The notes beneath the pieces were generated by a model. The model saw only the letters and a program-made list of their open reading frames with translations. It searched no databases and was not told where the DNA came from. This document shows, one piece after another, positions 17,078-26,047 of a stretch of 64,000 nt of DNA. Source of the DNA: Chitinophaga filiformis (GTDB lineage Bacteria > Bacteroidota > Bacteroidia > Chitinophagales > Chitinophagaceae); contig NZ_CP095855.1 in NCBI RefSeq assembly GCF_023100805.1, positions 1,364,001 to 1,428,000 of the forward strand, given 5' to 3'. Position 1 is the stretch's first letter, and the number at the start of each line of letters is the position of its first letter. A program made the translations under genes and the position numbers.

Positions 17078-17085
17078 CAAAAATA
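17078..17085 (-). promoter_or_regulatory. -7 element giving a leaderless sigma-factor mRNA
   Basis: TATTTTTG on the minus strand with only four bases between it and the ATG. Transcription would start at or next to the start codon. Confidence 0.55.
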
Positions 17086-17177
17086 GGTTTTGTCCTTATT
17101 CCTGCTCACAAAACTGCTGGCAGTACCTGAAAATGCTGCTATGTAGCTAGCCTGCATGTGTGACGTTTTCGAAAAAA

Positions 17178-17936
17178 TTATAATTTAATTACTTTTCCTG
17201 ATCCGGAAATGTCTGTCCTGACTACTGCTGTGCCCCTGTATCTCACCTCTCCGCTGCCGCGTATACTAACATCGAGCGAGTGGGATACGTTTAGTGTATG
17301 TCCACCGGAACCCTTGACAGATATATCGGCATCCTCACAATAAAAATCCATTCCCCGGAGGTCCCCGCTGCCGTCAATATTGCTGTTGAAAGTATGGGCG
17401 CTGCCATTAAGCTGGATACTGCCGCTTCCGTTGATCTCTGTCTCCAGCCTGTCTGTCACGATGGGGAGCCGGGCATTACCACTACCATCCAACCTGTATT
17501 CAAATCTGTCTGTTCTGATGGTATCCAGGCTTTCTACACTGCCCGAGCCGGTGAAAAATACGGAATTGTAGGTGGCCGATTTAAGATAAATATCAATATC
17601 CCTGGTGTTATGTAAGCTGACGCCACGTTTGATGCGCACATGCAGGGTAGTACCACTAACATAGGTATCGATAACGCGCATCAGGTTGTCTTCAGCGGTG
17701 ATCTGCACCGGTGCAGGGGCTCCCTGCCCGAGATGCACGTGCATGGGACCATCAACATCTACATCGGTGAACACACCTGTTTGCCGGGTTTCACTGATCA
17801 CATAACCGGAGCCGGACAAGCGCTCTTTATCGCAGGATGCCAGCATGATATTAAAAATTACCAGTAACAGCAATTCCCACCCGATTGTTTTCCATCTGTT
17901 ATAGAGGACACGTTTTCTATTATTGACCTTTTTCAT
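17178..17936 (-). CDS. DUF2807 (head GIN domain) lipoprotein
   Basis: A 252-residue exported protein. A basic leader and hydrophobic stretch end in the lipobox LASC (near residue 34). The mature part is a right-handed beta-helix-like repeat in which Gly-Ser-Gly turns recur (GSGSVESL, DGSGNARL, NGSGSIQL, DGSGDLRG, KGSGGHTL, RGSGEVRY, SGSGKVIKL), the hallmark of DUF2807 'head GIN' proteins. Family members are sometimes called putative auto-transporter adhesins, without proof. It lies upstream of the sigma/fecR pair in the same direction; the 104-base gap carries the sigma promoter. Its own role is unknown, perhaps an envelope surface component. Confidence 0.88.
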   Translation of the reverse strand: MKKVNNRKRVLYNRWKTIGWELLLLVIFNIMLASCDKERLSGSGYVISETRQTGVFTDVDVDGPMHVHLGQGAPAPVQITAEDNLMRVIDTYVSGTTLHVRIKRGVSLHNTRDIDIYLKSATYNSVFFTGSGSVESLDTIRTDRFEYRLDGSGNARLPIVTDRLETEINGSGSIQLNGSAHTFNSNIDGSGDLRGMDFYCEDADISVKGSGGHTLNVSHSLDVSIRGSGEVRYRGTAVVRTDISGSGKVIKL

Positions 17937-18004
17937 ATGTCAAAGGGGCTTTATACTATAACGGCGGAGGAAACTGTTACCCCTAAAAGGGCCAGGTATG
18001 TCAT

Positions 18005-18047
18005 AAAAAAAAGAGCCGGCCATACAGACGTATGGAACCGGCTTTTT
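18005..18047 (-). terminator. Terminator of the small regulatory-fold gene
   Basis: Imperfect hairpin with arms containing AAAGAGCCGGCCATAC and GTATGGAACCGGCTTTTT; A-run on the plus strand gives a U tract on the minus strand. Confidence 0.7.
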
Positions 18048-18085
18048 GATTAACCCCTATGAAAACCAACTATTGCTTTCGTTAT

Positions 18086-18403
18086 TTATTGTTCTAATTT
18101 AATCTCGCCCAGGTCGGTCACTTTTCCCTCATCCACTTTTACATCAGAGATGGTCACATTCTTAAAAGGTTGTTTCGCACCAATGACCACTGTATATGTG
18201 CCGACCGCTGCGCCCTGCAGGCTGAACGTTCCGTCAGCTATGTCCGCTTTCAACGAATCTGCACCTGAGATGGCCCAGACCATGCTGGCCCCATCCAGGG
18301 GCGTTACCTTGCCGGATATAGTCCCCCCGTCCGTATTACGGAAGGCGAGTACTGCTATAGCTGCGGCTACAAGAGCGAATATGCTCACTTTGACTGATCT
18401 CAT
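18086..18403 (-). CDS. Small exported carboxypeptidase-regulatory-like (beta-sandwich) protein
   Basis: A 105-residue protein with a signal or anchor helix (VSIFALVAAAIAVLAF, residues 6-21) and one beta-sandwich of the carboxypeptidase regulatory-like type: GTISGKVTPLDGASMVWAI, then DGTFSLQGAAVGTYTVVIGA, then the closing strand VTDLGEIKLEQ. Such domains usually stand at the front of TonB receptors or cell-surface proteins; here the domain is alone. No catalytic residues. The function is unknown; it is flanked by terminators on both sides and so is an independent gene. Confidence 0.75.
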   Translation of the reverse strand: MRSVKVSIFALVAAAIAVLAFRNTDGGTISGKVTPLDGASMVWAISGADSLKADIADGTFSLQGAAVGTYTVVIGAKQPFKNVTISDVKVDEGKVTDLGEIKLEQ

Positions 18404-18721
18404 TTTGTCAGATTTAAGGGTGATACGATTAAGTATAGCCTTGTGGTGTGAAGCATATTTGCCTGAGATTAGATTTAAAGAACTGAGTAATAAAAATCAA
18501 TTACCATGCCACCGGCGCTATAATAAGTTTATGTAATGGTTTTTAACATTCCTTTACGAAGGCTTTAACACTAAAGGATATAGCCTTAACAAATGCCTGA
18601 CATGAAATGCAAAATGGTCATGTCAGAATGGAGAAGCGGGGCAACAAATTGGAGCATCCTGCCAACAAAAAGCCCGCACATTTGTGCGGGCTTTTCTTCT
18701 ATCTATTCTATTAAGAGAATA
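18404..18721. other. Intergenic region with two inverted repeats
   Basis: No gene seen in 318 bases. It contains a perfect 9-base inverted repeat CTGACATGA/TCATGTCAG (18597-18605, 18618-18626), a weaker AAGGCT/AGCCTT pair (559-564 and 582-587 of the 18 kb segment, that is 18559-18564 and 18582-18587), and the terminator of the BI-1 gene. The promoter of the small exported protein gene must also lie here but does not match the consensus clearly. Confidence 0.5.
18668..18695 (-). terminator. Terminator of the Bax inhibitor-1 gene
   Basis: Perfect arms AAAAGCCCGCACA/TGTGCGGGCTTTT with a two-base core; A-run on the plus side gives the minus-strand U tract. Confidence 0.9.
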
Positions 18722-19462
18722 TTATCTTTTGTTGAGTTTGGATAAGAGACGGAGTATCTCAAGGTACAACCAGATCAAGGTTACCAGTATACCGAAAGAT
18801 GCATACCATTCGAAGTACTTGGGAGCACCTTGTGCAGCACCAGTCTCAACAAGATCAAAATCGATGATGAGGTTCAATGCAGCCACAGTAACTACCACCA
18901 GGGAGAATATGATACCGATAGTGCTTCCCTCATGCAGGAAAGGTATATGGATATTGAAGAAGCTCAGCACAAATGCCAGCAGGTAGAACAATGCAATACC
19001 GGCAGTAGCGGTAAAGACGATTGCTTTGAATTTCTCTGTAGCACGAATGATGCGGGCTCTGTACAGTATAAGCATGGCCAGGAAAGTGGCAAAGGTGATA
19101 CCCACAGCCTGCAGTACAATACCTTCGTATAAATTGCTATATAAAACAGAGATAACACCCAGGAATAAACCTTCTGCCAGTGCATAGGCTGGCGCCAGGT
19201 ACTGTGCCCATTCCTTCTTAAAGGTGATGATGATGGCTAGTACAAAGCCGCCTAGCGCACCGCCCCACAGGAATGGCATAATATCTTGTTGTCTTGCAGG
19301 AGCACCCCATGCGTATACTGCTGCTGCCAGCACCAGTACTAACAGGAAGGCCATTTTGTTGATTGTCCCTTTGATGGTCATTGTGCCTTCAGCGTGGGAG
19401 GATCCCGCTTTCTGAAGTACTTTTTCATTAAATACAGGGTTATTGGATTGAAATAATGCCAT
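18722..19462 (-). CDS. Bax inhibitor-1/YccA family membrane protein
   Basis: A 246-residue protein with about seven membrane helices after a 32-residue soluble leader (MALFQSNNPVFNEKVLQ). Family features are the TMTIKGTINKMAFLLVLV first helix, the middle helices including YAPAYALAEG-like text (LAPAYALAEGLFLGVIS), the LIIDFDLVETG motif with the acidic residues that form the pH/Ca2+ latch in BsYetJ-type proteins, and the final FEWYASFGILVTLIWLYLEI. Members leak calcium or control membrane protease quality (E. coli YccA with FtsH). Which applies here is unknown. Confidence 0.9.
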   Translation of the reverse strand: MALFQSNNPVFNEKVLQKAGSSHAEGTMTIKGTINKMAFLLVLVLAAAVYAWGAPARQQDIMPFLWGGALGGFVLAIIITFKKEWAQYLAPAYALAEGLFLGVISVLYSNLYEGIVLQAVGITFATFLAMLILYRARIIRATEKFKAIVFTATAGIALFYLLAFVLSFFNIHIPFLHEGSTIGIIFSLVVVTVAALNLIIDFDLVETGAAQGAPKYFEWYASFGILVTLIWLYLEILRLLSKLNKR

Positions 19463-19871
19463 GTAAAAAAAATTTAGTCACACTAAATTACAATTTCGAT
19501 CATAATTAATCGCTATTTATTAGTTGTAGTTATAATATAAGGAGTAAATTACTGATAATCAGCTGTAGTGTTACAGCGGAAATCAAATTCCCGAATACAT
19601 AAACAAAGAGGCGAAAGCTGAAATAGCTTTGCACTAACAGCAGGCGAGCGCCACATTACAGGCAAAGGAATGCGGCAGGAATAGAAGTAATTACTTAAAG
19701 TTATGAGGCATAACATATAGCTATATCTTCCGGCGCTTAAAAGTCTATAAGGTTTGTGTACTTTTGTCATTACTGGCCTTAGTACGATACCTGTAATATA
19801 TCAGCGGTTACTACCTAGCGAATTATTAAATTTACAGCCTGAAAACAAAGGACAGTTAAATAAGATATTCA
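19463..19871. other. Divergent intergenic region (BI-1 / korA)
   Basis: No gene is supported in these 409 bases. The only clear signal is a TACTTTTG (19759-19766) pointing towards korA. No hairpin or repeat of note was found. Confidence 0.5.
19759..19766 (+). promoter_or_regulatory. Candidate -7 element for korA
   Basis: TACTTTTG matches TAnnTTTG; the start codon is about 105 bases downstream. No -33 TTTG at the right spacing. Confidence 0.35.
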
Positions 19872-21719
19872 ATGTCAAATATTTCGGTTCAACAGATAGA
19901 CGATGTAGTGATAAAATTTGCCGGCGACAGTGGAGACGGGATGCAGCTTACCGGTACCCAGTTTTCCAATAATACTGCGTTGGTTGGCAATGACTTGAGC
20001 ACATTCCCGGACTTCCCGGCAGAAATACGCGCCCCGCAGGGAACACTGCCGGGTGTGAGCGGCTTCCAGCTGCACTTTTCCTCCAACCGTATATTCACTC
20101 CCGGCGATGCCTGTGATGTACTGGTTGCTATGAACGCAGCGGCGCTGAAGGCTAACCTGAAAAGCCTCAAAAAAGGCGGCATCATCATCGCCAATACCGA
20201 TGGCTTCGATGCAAAGAACCTGCGTCTGGCCAATTATCCTGATGGGGTAAACCCGCTGGAAGATGGTTCCCTGCAGCCCTATCAGCTACATACCATGGAC
20301 GTCACCAAGATGACACGTGAGGCGCTGAAGGACGTGAACCTGGGTATGAAGGAGAAAGACCGTGCAAAGAACATGTTCGTACTGGGCTTCCTTTATTGGT
20401 TGTATGACCGTAACCTGGAAAGCACAGAAAACTTCCTGAACGAGAAATTTGGCAAGAAACAAGACATTCTCGACAGTAACCTGAAGGCATTACATGCCGG
20501 ATATAACTTCGCAGACACCGTAGAAGCTTTCAGCACCCGTTTTCATGTGGAAAAGGCGCGTATGGAGCCTGGCACCTATCGTAGCATTACTGGTAATACT
20601 GCCCTGGCTTATGGCCTCATTGCCGCCAGTCAGAAGGCCAATCTGCCTATTTTCCTGGGTACTTACCCCATTACACCGGCCTCCGATATCCTGCATGAAT
20701 TGAGCCGTTATAAGAATTTTGGCATCCGCACTTTCCAGGCAGAAGATGAGATAGCTGGTATTACCTCAGCTATCGGGGCTTCTTATGGTGGGCACATGGG
20801 GGTTACAACTACCTCCGGTCCCGGTATGGCCCTGAAAGGAGAAGCTATGGGACTGGCAGTAATGCTGGAAATTCCATTGCTGATCATCAATATTCAGCGT
20901 GGCGGACCATCTACAGGTCTGCCTACCAAAACGGAGCAATCTGACCTTCTGCAGGCTTATTATGGCCGTAACGGCGAATGTCCGATGCCGATCGTATCTG
21001 CATCAACTCCATCAGATTGTTTCAATGCCGTATTTGAAGCTTTCCGTATTTCGGTGGCACATATGACGCCGGTGATCTTCCTGAGCGATGGCTACATTGC
21101 AAATGGTGCAGAACCATGGCGTTTCCCACAGAGCAAAGACCTGCCTGCCATCCCGGTAAAGTTCAAAAAAGGACTGGAAGAAGGAGAGGAACAGTTCCTG
21201 CCTTATCACCGCGATGAGAACCTGGTACGTCCATGGGCAGTGCCTGGCACACCGGGCCTGGAACATCGTATCGGTGGTCTGGAAAAACAGAACATCACCG
21301 GTAACGTAAGTTATGACCCTGAAAACCACCAGTTAATGGTGCGTATTCGCCAGGAGAAGGTGGATAAGATAGCGGATCATATTCCGCCTCAGCAGATAGA
21401 ACTGGGACCTGAAAAGGGTAAAGTACTGGTGCTGGGCTGGGGCTCCACCTATGGGGCCATCAAGAGCGCCGTTCTGGAACTGCTGGCAGAAGGTCATGCT
21501 GTAGCGCATGCGCACATCAGGTACCTGCGTCCCTTCCCTAAAAACCTGGCAGAAATACTGCATAGCTATGATAAAGTGCTGATCCCTGAAATAAACAATG
21601 GTCAGCTCATCAAAATCATCCGTGAGCAGTTCCTGATTGATGCGGTAGGTTATAACAAGATAATGGGTGTACCTATCACTAAAGGAGAACTGGTGACCAA
21701 GATCAGGGAAATGCTGTAA
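19872..21719 (+). CDS. korA: 2-oxoacid:acceptor (ferredoxin) oxidoreductase, fused gamma-alpha subunit
   Basis: A 615-residue subunit of the enzyme that oxidatively decarboxylates 2-oxoacids, probably 2-oxoglutarate, to acyl-CoA with reduction of ferredoxin. Residues 1-190 are the gamma domain (FAGDSGDGMQLTGTQFSN); residues about 215-615 are the alpha (TPP-adjacent) domain with GTYPITPASDILHELS, TTSGPGMALKGEAMGLA and QRGGPSTGLPTKTEQSDLL. It contains no Fe-S or TPP motif of its own: those reside in the beta subunit, whose gene (korB) normally follows directly but is absent here, a terminator coming 88 bases later. The subunit must therefore pair with a beta subunit encoded elsewhere. Confidence 0.9.
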   Translation: MSNISVQQIDDVVIKFAGDSGDGMQLTGTQFSNNTALVGNDLSTFPDFPAEIRAPQGTLPGVSGFQLHFSSNRIFTPGDACDVLVAMNAAALKANLKSLKKGGIIIANTDGFDAKNLRLANYPDGVNPLEDGSLQPYQLHTMDVTKMTREALKDVNLGMKEKDRAKNMFVLGFLYWLYDRNLESTENFLNEKFGKKQDILDSNLKALHAGYNFADTVEAFSTRFHVEKARMEPGTYRSITGNTALAYGLIAASQKANLPIFLGTYPITPASDILHELSRYKNFGIRTFQAEDEIAGITSAIGASYGGHMGVTTTSGPGMALKGEAMGLAVMLEIPLLIINIQRGGPSTGLPTKTEQSDLLQAYYGRNGECPMPIVSASTPSDCFNAVFEAFRISVAHMTPVIFLSDGYIANGAEPWRFPQSKDLPAIPVKFKKGLEEGEEQFLPYHRDENLVRPWAVPGTPGLEHRIGGLEKQNITGNVSYDPENHQLMVRIRQEKVDKIADHIPPQQIELGPEKGKVLVLGWGSTYGAIKSAVLELLAEGHAVAHAHIRYLRPFPKNLAEILHSYDKVLIPEINNGQLIKIIREQFLIDAVGYNKIMGVPITKGELVTKIREML

Positions 21720-21807
21720 TAAGCGGCTGTCACTATGATCGGCTAACTATAGCAGGATCAGGTGGATGCAGTTGTTCACCCTACGATTCATGATAATTTT
21801 ATATAAG

Positions 21808-21832
21808 TCCTGCCTTTCGGGGCAGGATTTTT
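21808..21832 (+). terminator. Terminator of korA
   Basis: TCCTGCC/GGCAGGA around TTTCGG, then TTTTTATT. Confidence 0.8.
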
Positions 21833-21919
21833 ATTATATTTAATACCATATAACAAAACAGGCCGCGGCACGTTTGCTATATAGGAACGGATTACTACAA
21901 CATAGCCAAAAGCTTTATC

Positions 21920-22510
21920 ATGAAAGGCGCCATCTGGTCTACACTGTTTATTTGCCTGTTTACATTGAACAGTGCATTGTTACACGCCCAAACGCATAAT
22001 TACGAAATACGTTTCAGTAACCACGTTATCGGCAACGTTACAGCCCATTGCAAGGTGAACGGGGCTTCCCGTAATATCTCTATCCAAAGTAAAGTGGACA
22101 TGAAACTGCTGGCGAAATTCAACCTGGACATATCCTGCGATTTTGATAACGATATCCTGGTCAGATCAAAGGTGATAAAAAGTTCGGGTAAAGATGCTGA
22201 CAATAAGACCATTATCACACAGCGGGAGGCAAAGAATTACTCTGTTATACAGAATGGCGAAAAGTCGGTGCTGAACACTACAGAGATCGTGCACTCTGTA
22301 GGGGAGATGTATTTTACTGAGCCGAGACAGATCACAAAGATCTTCTCTGAGACATTAGGCATCTTCCTGACGCTGAATTCCCTTGGAAATGGATTGTATG
22401 AGCTGTTACTCCCCGAAGGCAAAAAGAACGTCTATAAATACGAAAAAGGGACATTGGTACAGGTGGAGGTATCCCAGGCATTGGGAAAGGCTTATATTAT
22501 CAGAGTGTAA
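21920..22510 (+). CDS. DUF6134 family exported protein
   Basis: A 196-residue protein with a signal peptide (WSTLFICLFTLNSALLHAQ, residues 6-24). The mature part is a beta-rich domain starting THNYEIRFSNHVIGNVTAHC and containing SIQSKVDMKLLAKFNLDISC, of the DUF6134 type found in Bacteroidota. Members resemble proteins that measure or bind lipids in the periplasm, but the function is not established. It follows korA after 200 bases and a terminator, so it is a separate gene, and shares a bidirectional terminator with the convergent oxidoreductase gene. Confidence 0.7.
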   Translation: MKGAIWSTLFICLFTLNSALLHAQTHNYEIRFSNHVIGNVTAHCKVNGASRNISIQSKVDMKLLAKFNLDISCDFDNDILVRSKVIKSSGKDADNKTIITQREAKNYSVIQNGEKSVLNTTEIVHSVGEMYFTEPRQITKIFSETLGIFLTLNSLGNGLYELLLPEGKKNVYKYEKGTLVQVEVSQALGKAYIIRV

Positions 22511-22642
22511 GAAGATAACATGAGTTCCCCATTTTAAAGTCACTTGTTGTGTAAGCACGTTATCATAAAATATTTGTTCGTCTTATTATAATCATATTTT
22601 CTTCGAATAGTTAGATCCCATTAACTGCATTCTTTCAGTAAT

Positions 22643-22672
22643 AAAAAAGGGCTTCAACTGAAGCCCTTTTTT
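22643..22672. terminator. Bidirectional terminator
   Basis: AAAAAAGGGCTTCA/TGAAGCCCTTTTTT arms, two-base core, between the DUF6134 gene (plus) and the Gfo/Idh/MocA gene (minus). Confidence 0.9.
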
Positions 22673-22691
22673 ATTACTGAACTTTATCAAT

Positions 22692-23882
22692 TTACAGTAC
22701 ACGCTCAATGATCTGACCGCTCTTCTTTTCTTTCAGGATCAGCTTCTTGGCGCCAAAATGCGTCATTTCTTCTTTCACCAGATAATGATCTGCATCATAA
22801 TCCACCAGTGTCTGAGGTTTGCTTAACCCTGTCTGTCCACGCCAGATGTCCAGTTTCACAGGTTCCCACTGTTTGCTGGAGGCGCTACGGTAAGCCGCAT
22901 CCAGTACTGCATTCACTACATAACCGTCGTAGAAGGTTTCTCTTGCAGGTTTGTTATTTTCAATGGCATTGAACATGTCGGCAAACATGTGATTGTAGCC
23001 CAGTTCATTCAACTCATCGCCCACAGGGAACAGCCATCCGCTGTTGCTTTCTGCTTTTTCCGCCACGTAATCAGCGCCCTTGCCGGTGGTGAACATATCA
23101 AAGCCGGTACGCAGGAAGCTGTTCAGCCAGATAGTACCTTCAGTACCCATCACTTCGTCCCTCAGGTCAAGTCCGCCGCGGAATGTCCAGCTGACTTCAA
23201 ACTGACCGATGGCGCCATTCTCATATTTTACCAGGCCAATGGCATGGTCTTCAGCATCAATAGGCTTAACCTGTGTATCGGCCCAGCACATTACCTCTAC
23301 GGGCCTGATATCCTTACCGATGAAGCTGCGTGCAATTTCTACGCAATGGCAGCCCAGATCGAGGATACAACCTCCGCCGGCCTGTTCTTTGTCCCAGAAC
23401 CATTCGCTGTGTGGGCCGGGGTGCGTTTCCCTTGATTTTGCCCAGAGTATCCGTCCCAGGGCGCCACTCTTTACGCTATCCAGCGCTTTGAGGAATTTAG
23501 GCGTATATACCAGGTCTTCCAGGTAGCCGTTGAAGATACCGGCAGCCTCCACCATTTCCAGCATCCGTTTTGCTTCTTCTGCATTGCGGCCCAGGGGTTT
23601 GGTACAGATGACACCTTTCTTGTGTTTGCAGCAAAGCGCTACTGCTGCTTCATGCAGGTTGTTGGGCAGAGAGATACAAACCACATTCACATCCGGATGT
23701 GCGATGGAAGCTTCCATATCGGTGGTCCAGTGGTCTACCTTATAGTCTTCTGCAAATTTTTTCGCGCTTTCCTCCCTGCGGGAATAAATGCTGACAATCT
23801 TATCCCGGCTTCTCTGGCCCTGCAGTGAGTCTGCGTAGAAACGGCCGATGAAGCCGGAGCCTAACATGGAAATACGTTGCAT
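22692..23882 (-). CDS. Gfo/Idh/MocA family NAD(P)-dependent oxidoreductase
   Basis: A 396-residue dehydrogenase of sugars, inositols or related polyols. The N-terminal Rossmann fold starts [20 protein letters not shown] (GxGxxG form), with the cofactor loop [13 protein letters not shown]; the segment [19 protein letters not shown] is typical. The usual catalytic EKP motif reads TKPLGR (near residue 98): the Lys is kept, the Glu is replaced by Thr. The substrate domain includes [18 protein letters not shown] near residue 180 with the family His. The start at 23882 removes 28 unrelated residues of the open frame. It lies downstream of the MFS permease gene in the same direction with a hairpin between them; joint uptake and oxidation of a sugar or nucleoside is plausible. 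Confidence 0.9.
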   Translation of the reverse strand: MQRISMLGSGFIGRFYADSLQGQRSRDKIVSIYSRREESAKKFAEDYKVDHWTTDMEASIAHPDVNVVCISLPNNLHEAAVALCCKHKKGVICTKPLGRNAEEAKRMLEMVEAAGIFNGYLEDLVYTPKFLKALDSVKSGALGRILWAKSRETHPGPHSEWFWDKEQAGGGCILDLGCHCVEIARSFIGKDIRPVEVMCWADTQVKPIDAEDHAIGLVKYENGAIGQFEVSWTFRGGLDLRDEVMGTEGTIWLNSFLRTGFDMFTTGKGADYVAEKAESNSGWLFPVGDELNELGYNHMFADMFNAIENNKPARETFYDGYVVNAVLDAAYRSASSKQWEPVKLDIWRGQTGLSKPQTLVDYDADHYLVKEEMTHFGAKKLILKEKKSGQIIERVL

Positions 23883-23927
23883 AATTATCTGATTGAATTG
23901 AATGATAACAATCTGGGCTAAATGAAA

Positions 23928-23974
23928 ACTCCGCAGTAAAACACCAGGTTGATATAGGTAGTTCACTGCGGAGT
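23928..23974 (-). terminator. Hairpin between the permease and oxidoreductase genes
   Basis: Perfect 10-base arms ACTCCGCAGT (23928-23937) and ACTGCGGAGT (23965-23974) with a 27-base loop; the minus strand continues TTTTCATTT. It may act as a leaky terminator setting the ratio of the two genes. Confidence 0.55.
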
Positions 23975-23996
23975 GGTGATGTAATACAAAGAGGTG

Positions 23997-25226
23997 TTAT
24001 GCTACCACTTCTTTTTTGCTGTCACGGAATGTTGCCATGAACAACAACCAGACTACGGCGGCAATAATGGAAGGGATCATCCATACTTTCTGCCAGAAGT
24101 TATCGGTAGCATGTGTAGTGTAATAGTCAGAGATAATACCCGCTACCCAGAATCCTATCAGCATTCCGACACCATAGGTAGCCAGTGTTACGAGGCCCTG
24201 AGCGGCGCTCTTATATTTTTCTCCCGCCTGCTGATCAGTATATATCTGTCCGGAAACAAAGAAGAAGTCATAACAGATACCATGCAATGCTATACCGGTA
24301 ATAAGCATGAATGCCAGCGGTCCCGCATTGCCGTAAGCGAAGAGCAGGTAACGTACAGCCCAGGCGATCATACCGATCATGATGGTCTTTTTGAATCCGA
24401 AGCGGCTGAAGAACACAGGGATCAGCAGGATGAAGAGTGCTTCCGATACCTGGCCGATCGCCATTTTACCGGTAGGATTTTCCAGGCCGGTCTGTTCCAG
24501 GAAGTGGTGTGCATTCTGGTAATAGAATGCCAGTGGAATACAGATCAGGATGGAGGATATAAAGAATACAAGGAAGTTTCTGTTGCTGAGCAGTTTAATA
24601 GCGTCAAGACCTAATATCTCTGCTATGCTGTCTTTCTGCGCCTTGTCTTTTACAGGAGGCGTTTTAGGCAGCGTGAAGCTGAACAGGCCGAGTAGCAGGG
24701 ATGCTGCCGCGCCCATAGCAAAAGTGTTTTTTAACTGACCGGCTTCAGTTCCGGCTGGTGAATCCCAGTGGAAAGCATAGCTGATGGTGAGCCCCGCTAC
24801 GATCCAGCCAATGGTGCCCCATACACGAATGGTGGAGAATTCCTTTTCAGGATTGTTCATCTGGCGGAACGATACAGAGTTCACGAGGGCGAGTGTTGGC
24901 ATGTAGAGTACCATATAGGCAAACACATAAGGATAAAATACGCTCACGCTTTCAGCACGATACATCTGAAACATGAGTGCTGCGCCAACCAGGTGCAGAA
25001 TACCCAGGATCTTTTCAGCATTGAAATATTTATCTGCGATCATCCCTACGATGAAGGGAGCGATGATAGCACCATATGACTGGGTAGAGAACACACTGGC
25101 AGTCTCCAGACCGGATGCCTGAAGGTTTTTGGCAAGGAATGTTCCCAATGTAACGAACCACGATCCCCAAATAAAGAATTCAAGGAACATCATGACGGAC
25201 AACTGTAAGCGAGTACCTGATTTCAT
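23997..25226 (-). CDS. MFS transporter, nucleoside permease (NupG)-type
   Basis: A 409-residue membrane protein with twelve predicted helices. The N-terminus RLQLSVMMFLEFFIWGSWFV and the segment YGAIIAPFIVGMIADKYFNAEKIL are typical of the NupG/XapB nucleoside:H+ symporter branch of the major facilitator superfamily. A central cytoplasmic loop (TLPKTPPVKDKAQKDSIAE, about residues 195-213) separates the halves; the second half includes FYYQNAHHFLEQTGLENPTG and GIALHGICYDFFFVSGQIY, again NupG-like. The actual substrate could be a nucleoside or a sugar; the adjacent Gfo/Idh/MocA gene supports carbohydrate use. First gene of the pair. Confidence 0.85.
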   Translation of the reverse strand: MKSGTRLQLSVMMFLEFFIWGSWFVTLGTFLAKNLQASGLETASVFSTQSYGAIIAPFIVGMIADKYFNAEKILGILHLVGAALMFQMYRAESVSVFYPYVFAYMVLYMPTLALVNSVSFRQMNNPEKEFSTIRVWGTIGWIVAGLTISYAFHWDSPAGTEAGQLKNTFAMGAAASLLLGLFSFTLPKTPPVKDKAQKDSIAEILGLDAIKLLSNRNFLVFFISSILICIPLAFYYQNAHHFLEQTGLENPTGKMAIGQVSEALFILLIPVFFSRFGFKKTIMIGMIAWAVRYLLFAYGNAGPLAFMLITGIALHGICYDFFFVSGQIYTDQQAGEKYKSAAQGLVTLATYGVGMLIGFWVAGIISDYYTTHATDNFWQKVWMIPSIIAAVVWLLFMATFRDSKKEVVA

Positions 25227-25323
25227 AACGATTTTTAGACTTTATTGCTCTGTAAAAACTTTAGCGGCAAAAGATAAGTAAAATATAAACGAAATTCCAA
25301 ATTAGTAGTACGGATGGTGCTGA

Positions 25324-26040
25324 TTACAGCAATTTTTTGGGCATGACACTGATATCGGAACCTTCCGCCAGTAAGGCGGAGACTGGCAACTGCTGTAACA
25401 TCGGCAGGAAGGCAGGGCCATAGAGTACCGATGTATCGCAATGGTAACTGTATTCAACAACACGGTGTGTTCTCCACTGTGGATGTGTTACCTGGTATTC
25501 GCCTGTGCGCGTAGCCGCCATATGTGTGTATCCCCAATAATGATCTGTGATAAACTCAGCCTCACTGCCGGCGGCGATAGCAAATGGCGTTTTCTCTGCT
25601 GTAGCTTTCAGAAAGTTCCATTGCTGACCAACTTTCCATTCATAGCTGACCTGGAGCATATTGTCGGGTGTGTGCAGCCACTGATGTCGCATAGGATGTG
25701 TGGCATATTTCTCTTTGTAAACGGTGTTGGCTACGAAGGTGATCATTCTTTTAGGGACGATCTCTTTCACAAATACGACGCCTCTTTTCCATATACCTGC
25801 GTCTTTATAGCGTACATAGAAACGAAGGTTCACTTCCTCAAAGTGGCGATGAAAAGGAAGGGAAATACCTTTTACACGGGTGTTCTGAAACATAAAACCT
25901 ACCAGGCTGACATAGTGGGTGTTATTCCAGGTATCCAGTTCTGTATTGTAGGGCACCAGGGACCGCAATACTGCAGGATCGGCCTCGAAGTTGAACATGA
26001 GGAGATTGCGCCAGGCGGCAGTTAAAAAAGGTTTTGCCAT
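25324..26040 (-). CDS. DUF2071 (YqjF-like) family protein
   Basis: A 238-residue soluble protein matching the DUF2071/YqjF family: PFLTAAWRNLLMFNFEADP at the N-terminus, LVPYNTELDTWNNTHYVSLV near residue 28 and VRYKDAGIWKRGVVFVKEIVP near residue 75, with DHYWGYTHMAATRTGEYQV near residue 170. The fold is related to acetoacetate decarboxylase, but the lysine-based chemistry of that enzyme is not demonstrated for this family and its role is unknown. It begins seven bases after the endonuclease III gene ends and is very likely co-transcribed with it. Confidence 0.82.
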   Translation of the reverse strand: MAKPFLTAAWRNLLMFNFEADPAVLRSLVPYNTELDTWNNTHYVSLVGFMFQNTRVKGISLPFHRHFEEVNLRFYVRYKDAGIWKRGVVFVKEIVPKRMITFVANTVYKEKYATHPMRHQWLHTPDNMLQVSYEWKVGQQWNFLKATAEKTPFAIAAGSEAEFITDHYWGYTHMAATRTGEYQVTHPQWRTHRVVEYSYHCDTSVLYGPAFLPMLQQLPVSALLAEGSDISVMPKKLL

Positions 26041-26047
26041 ATAGTGC

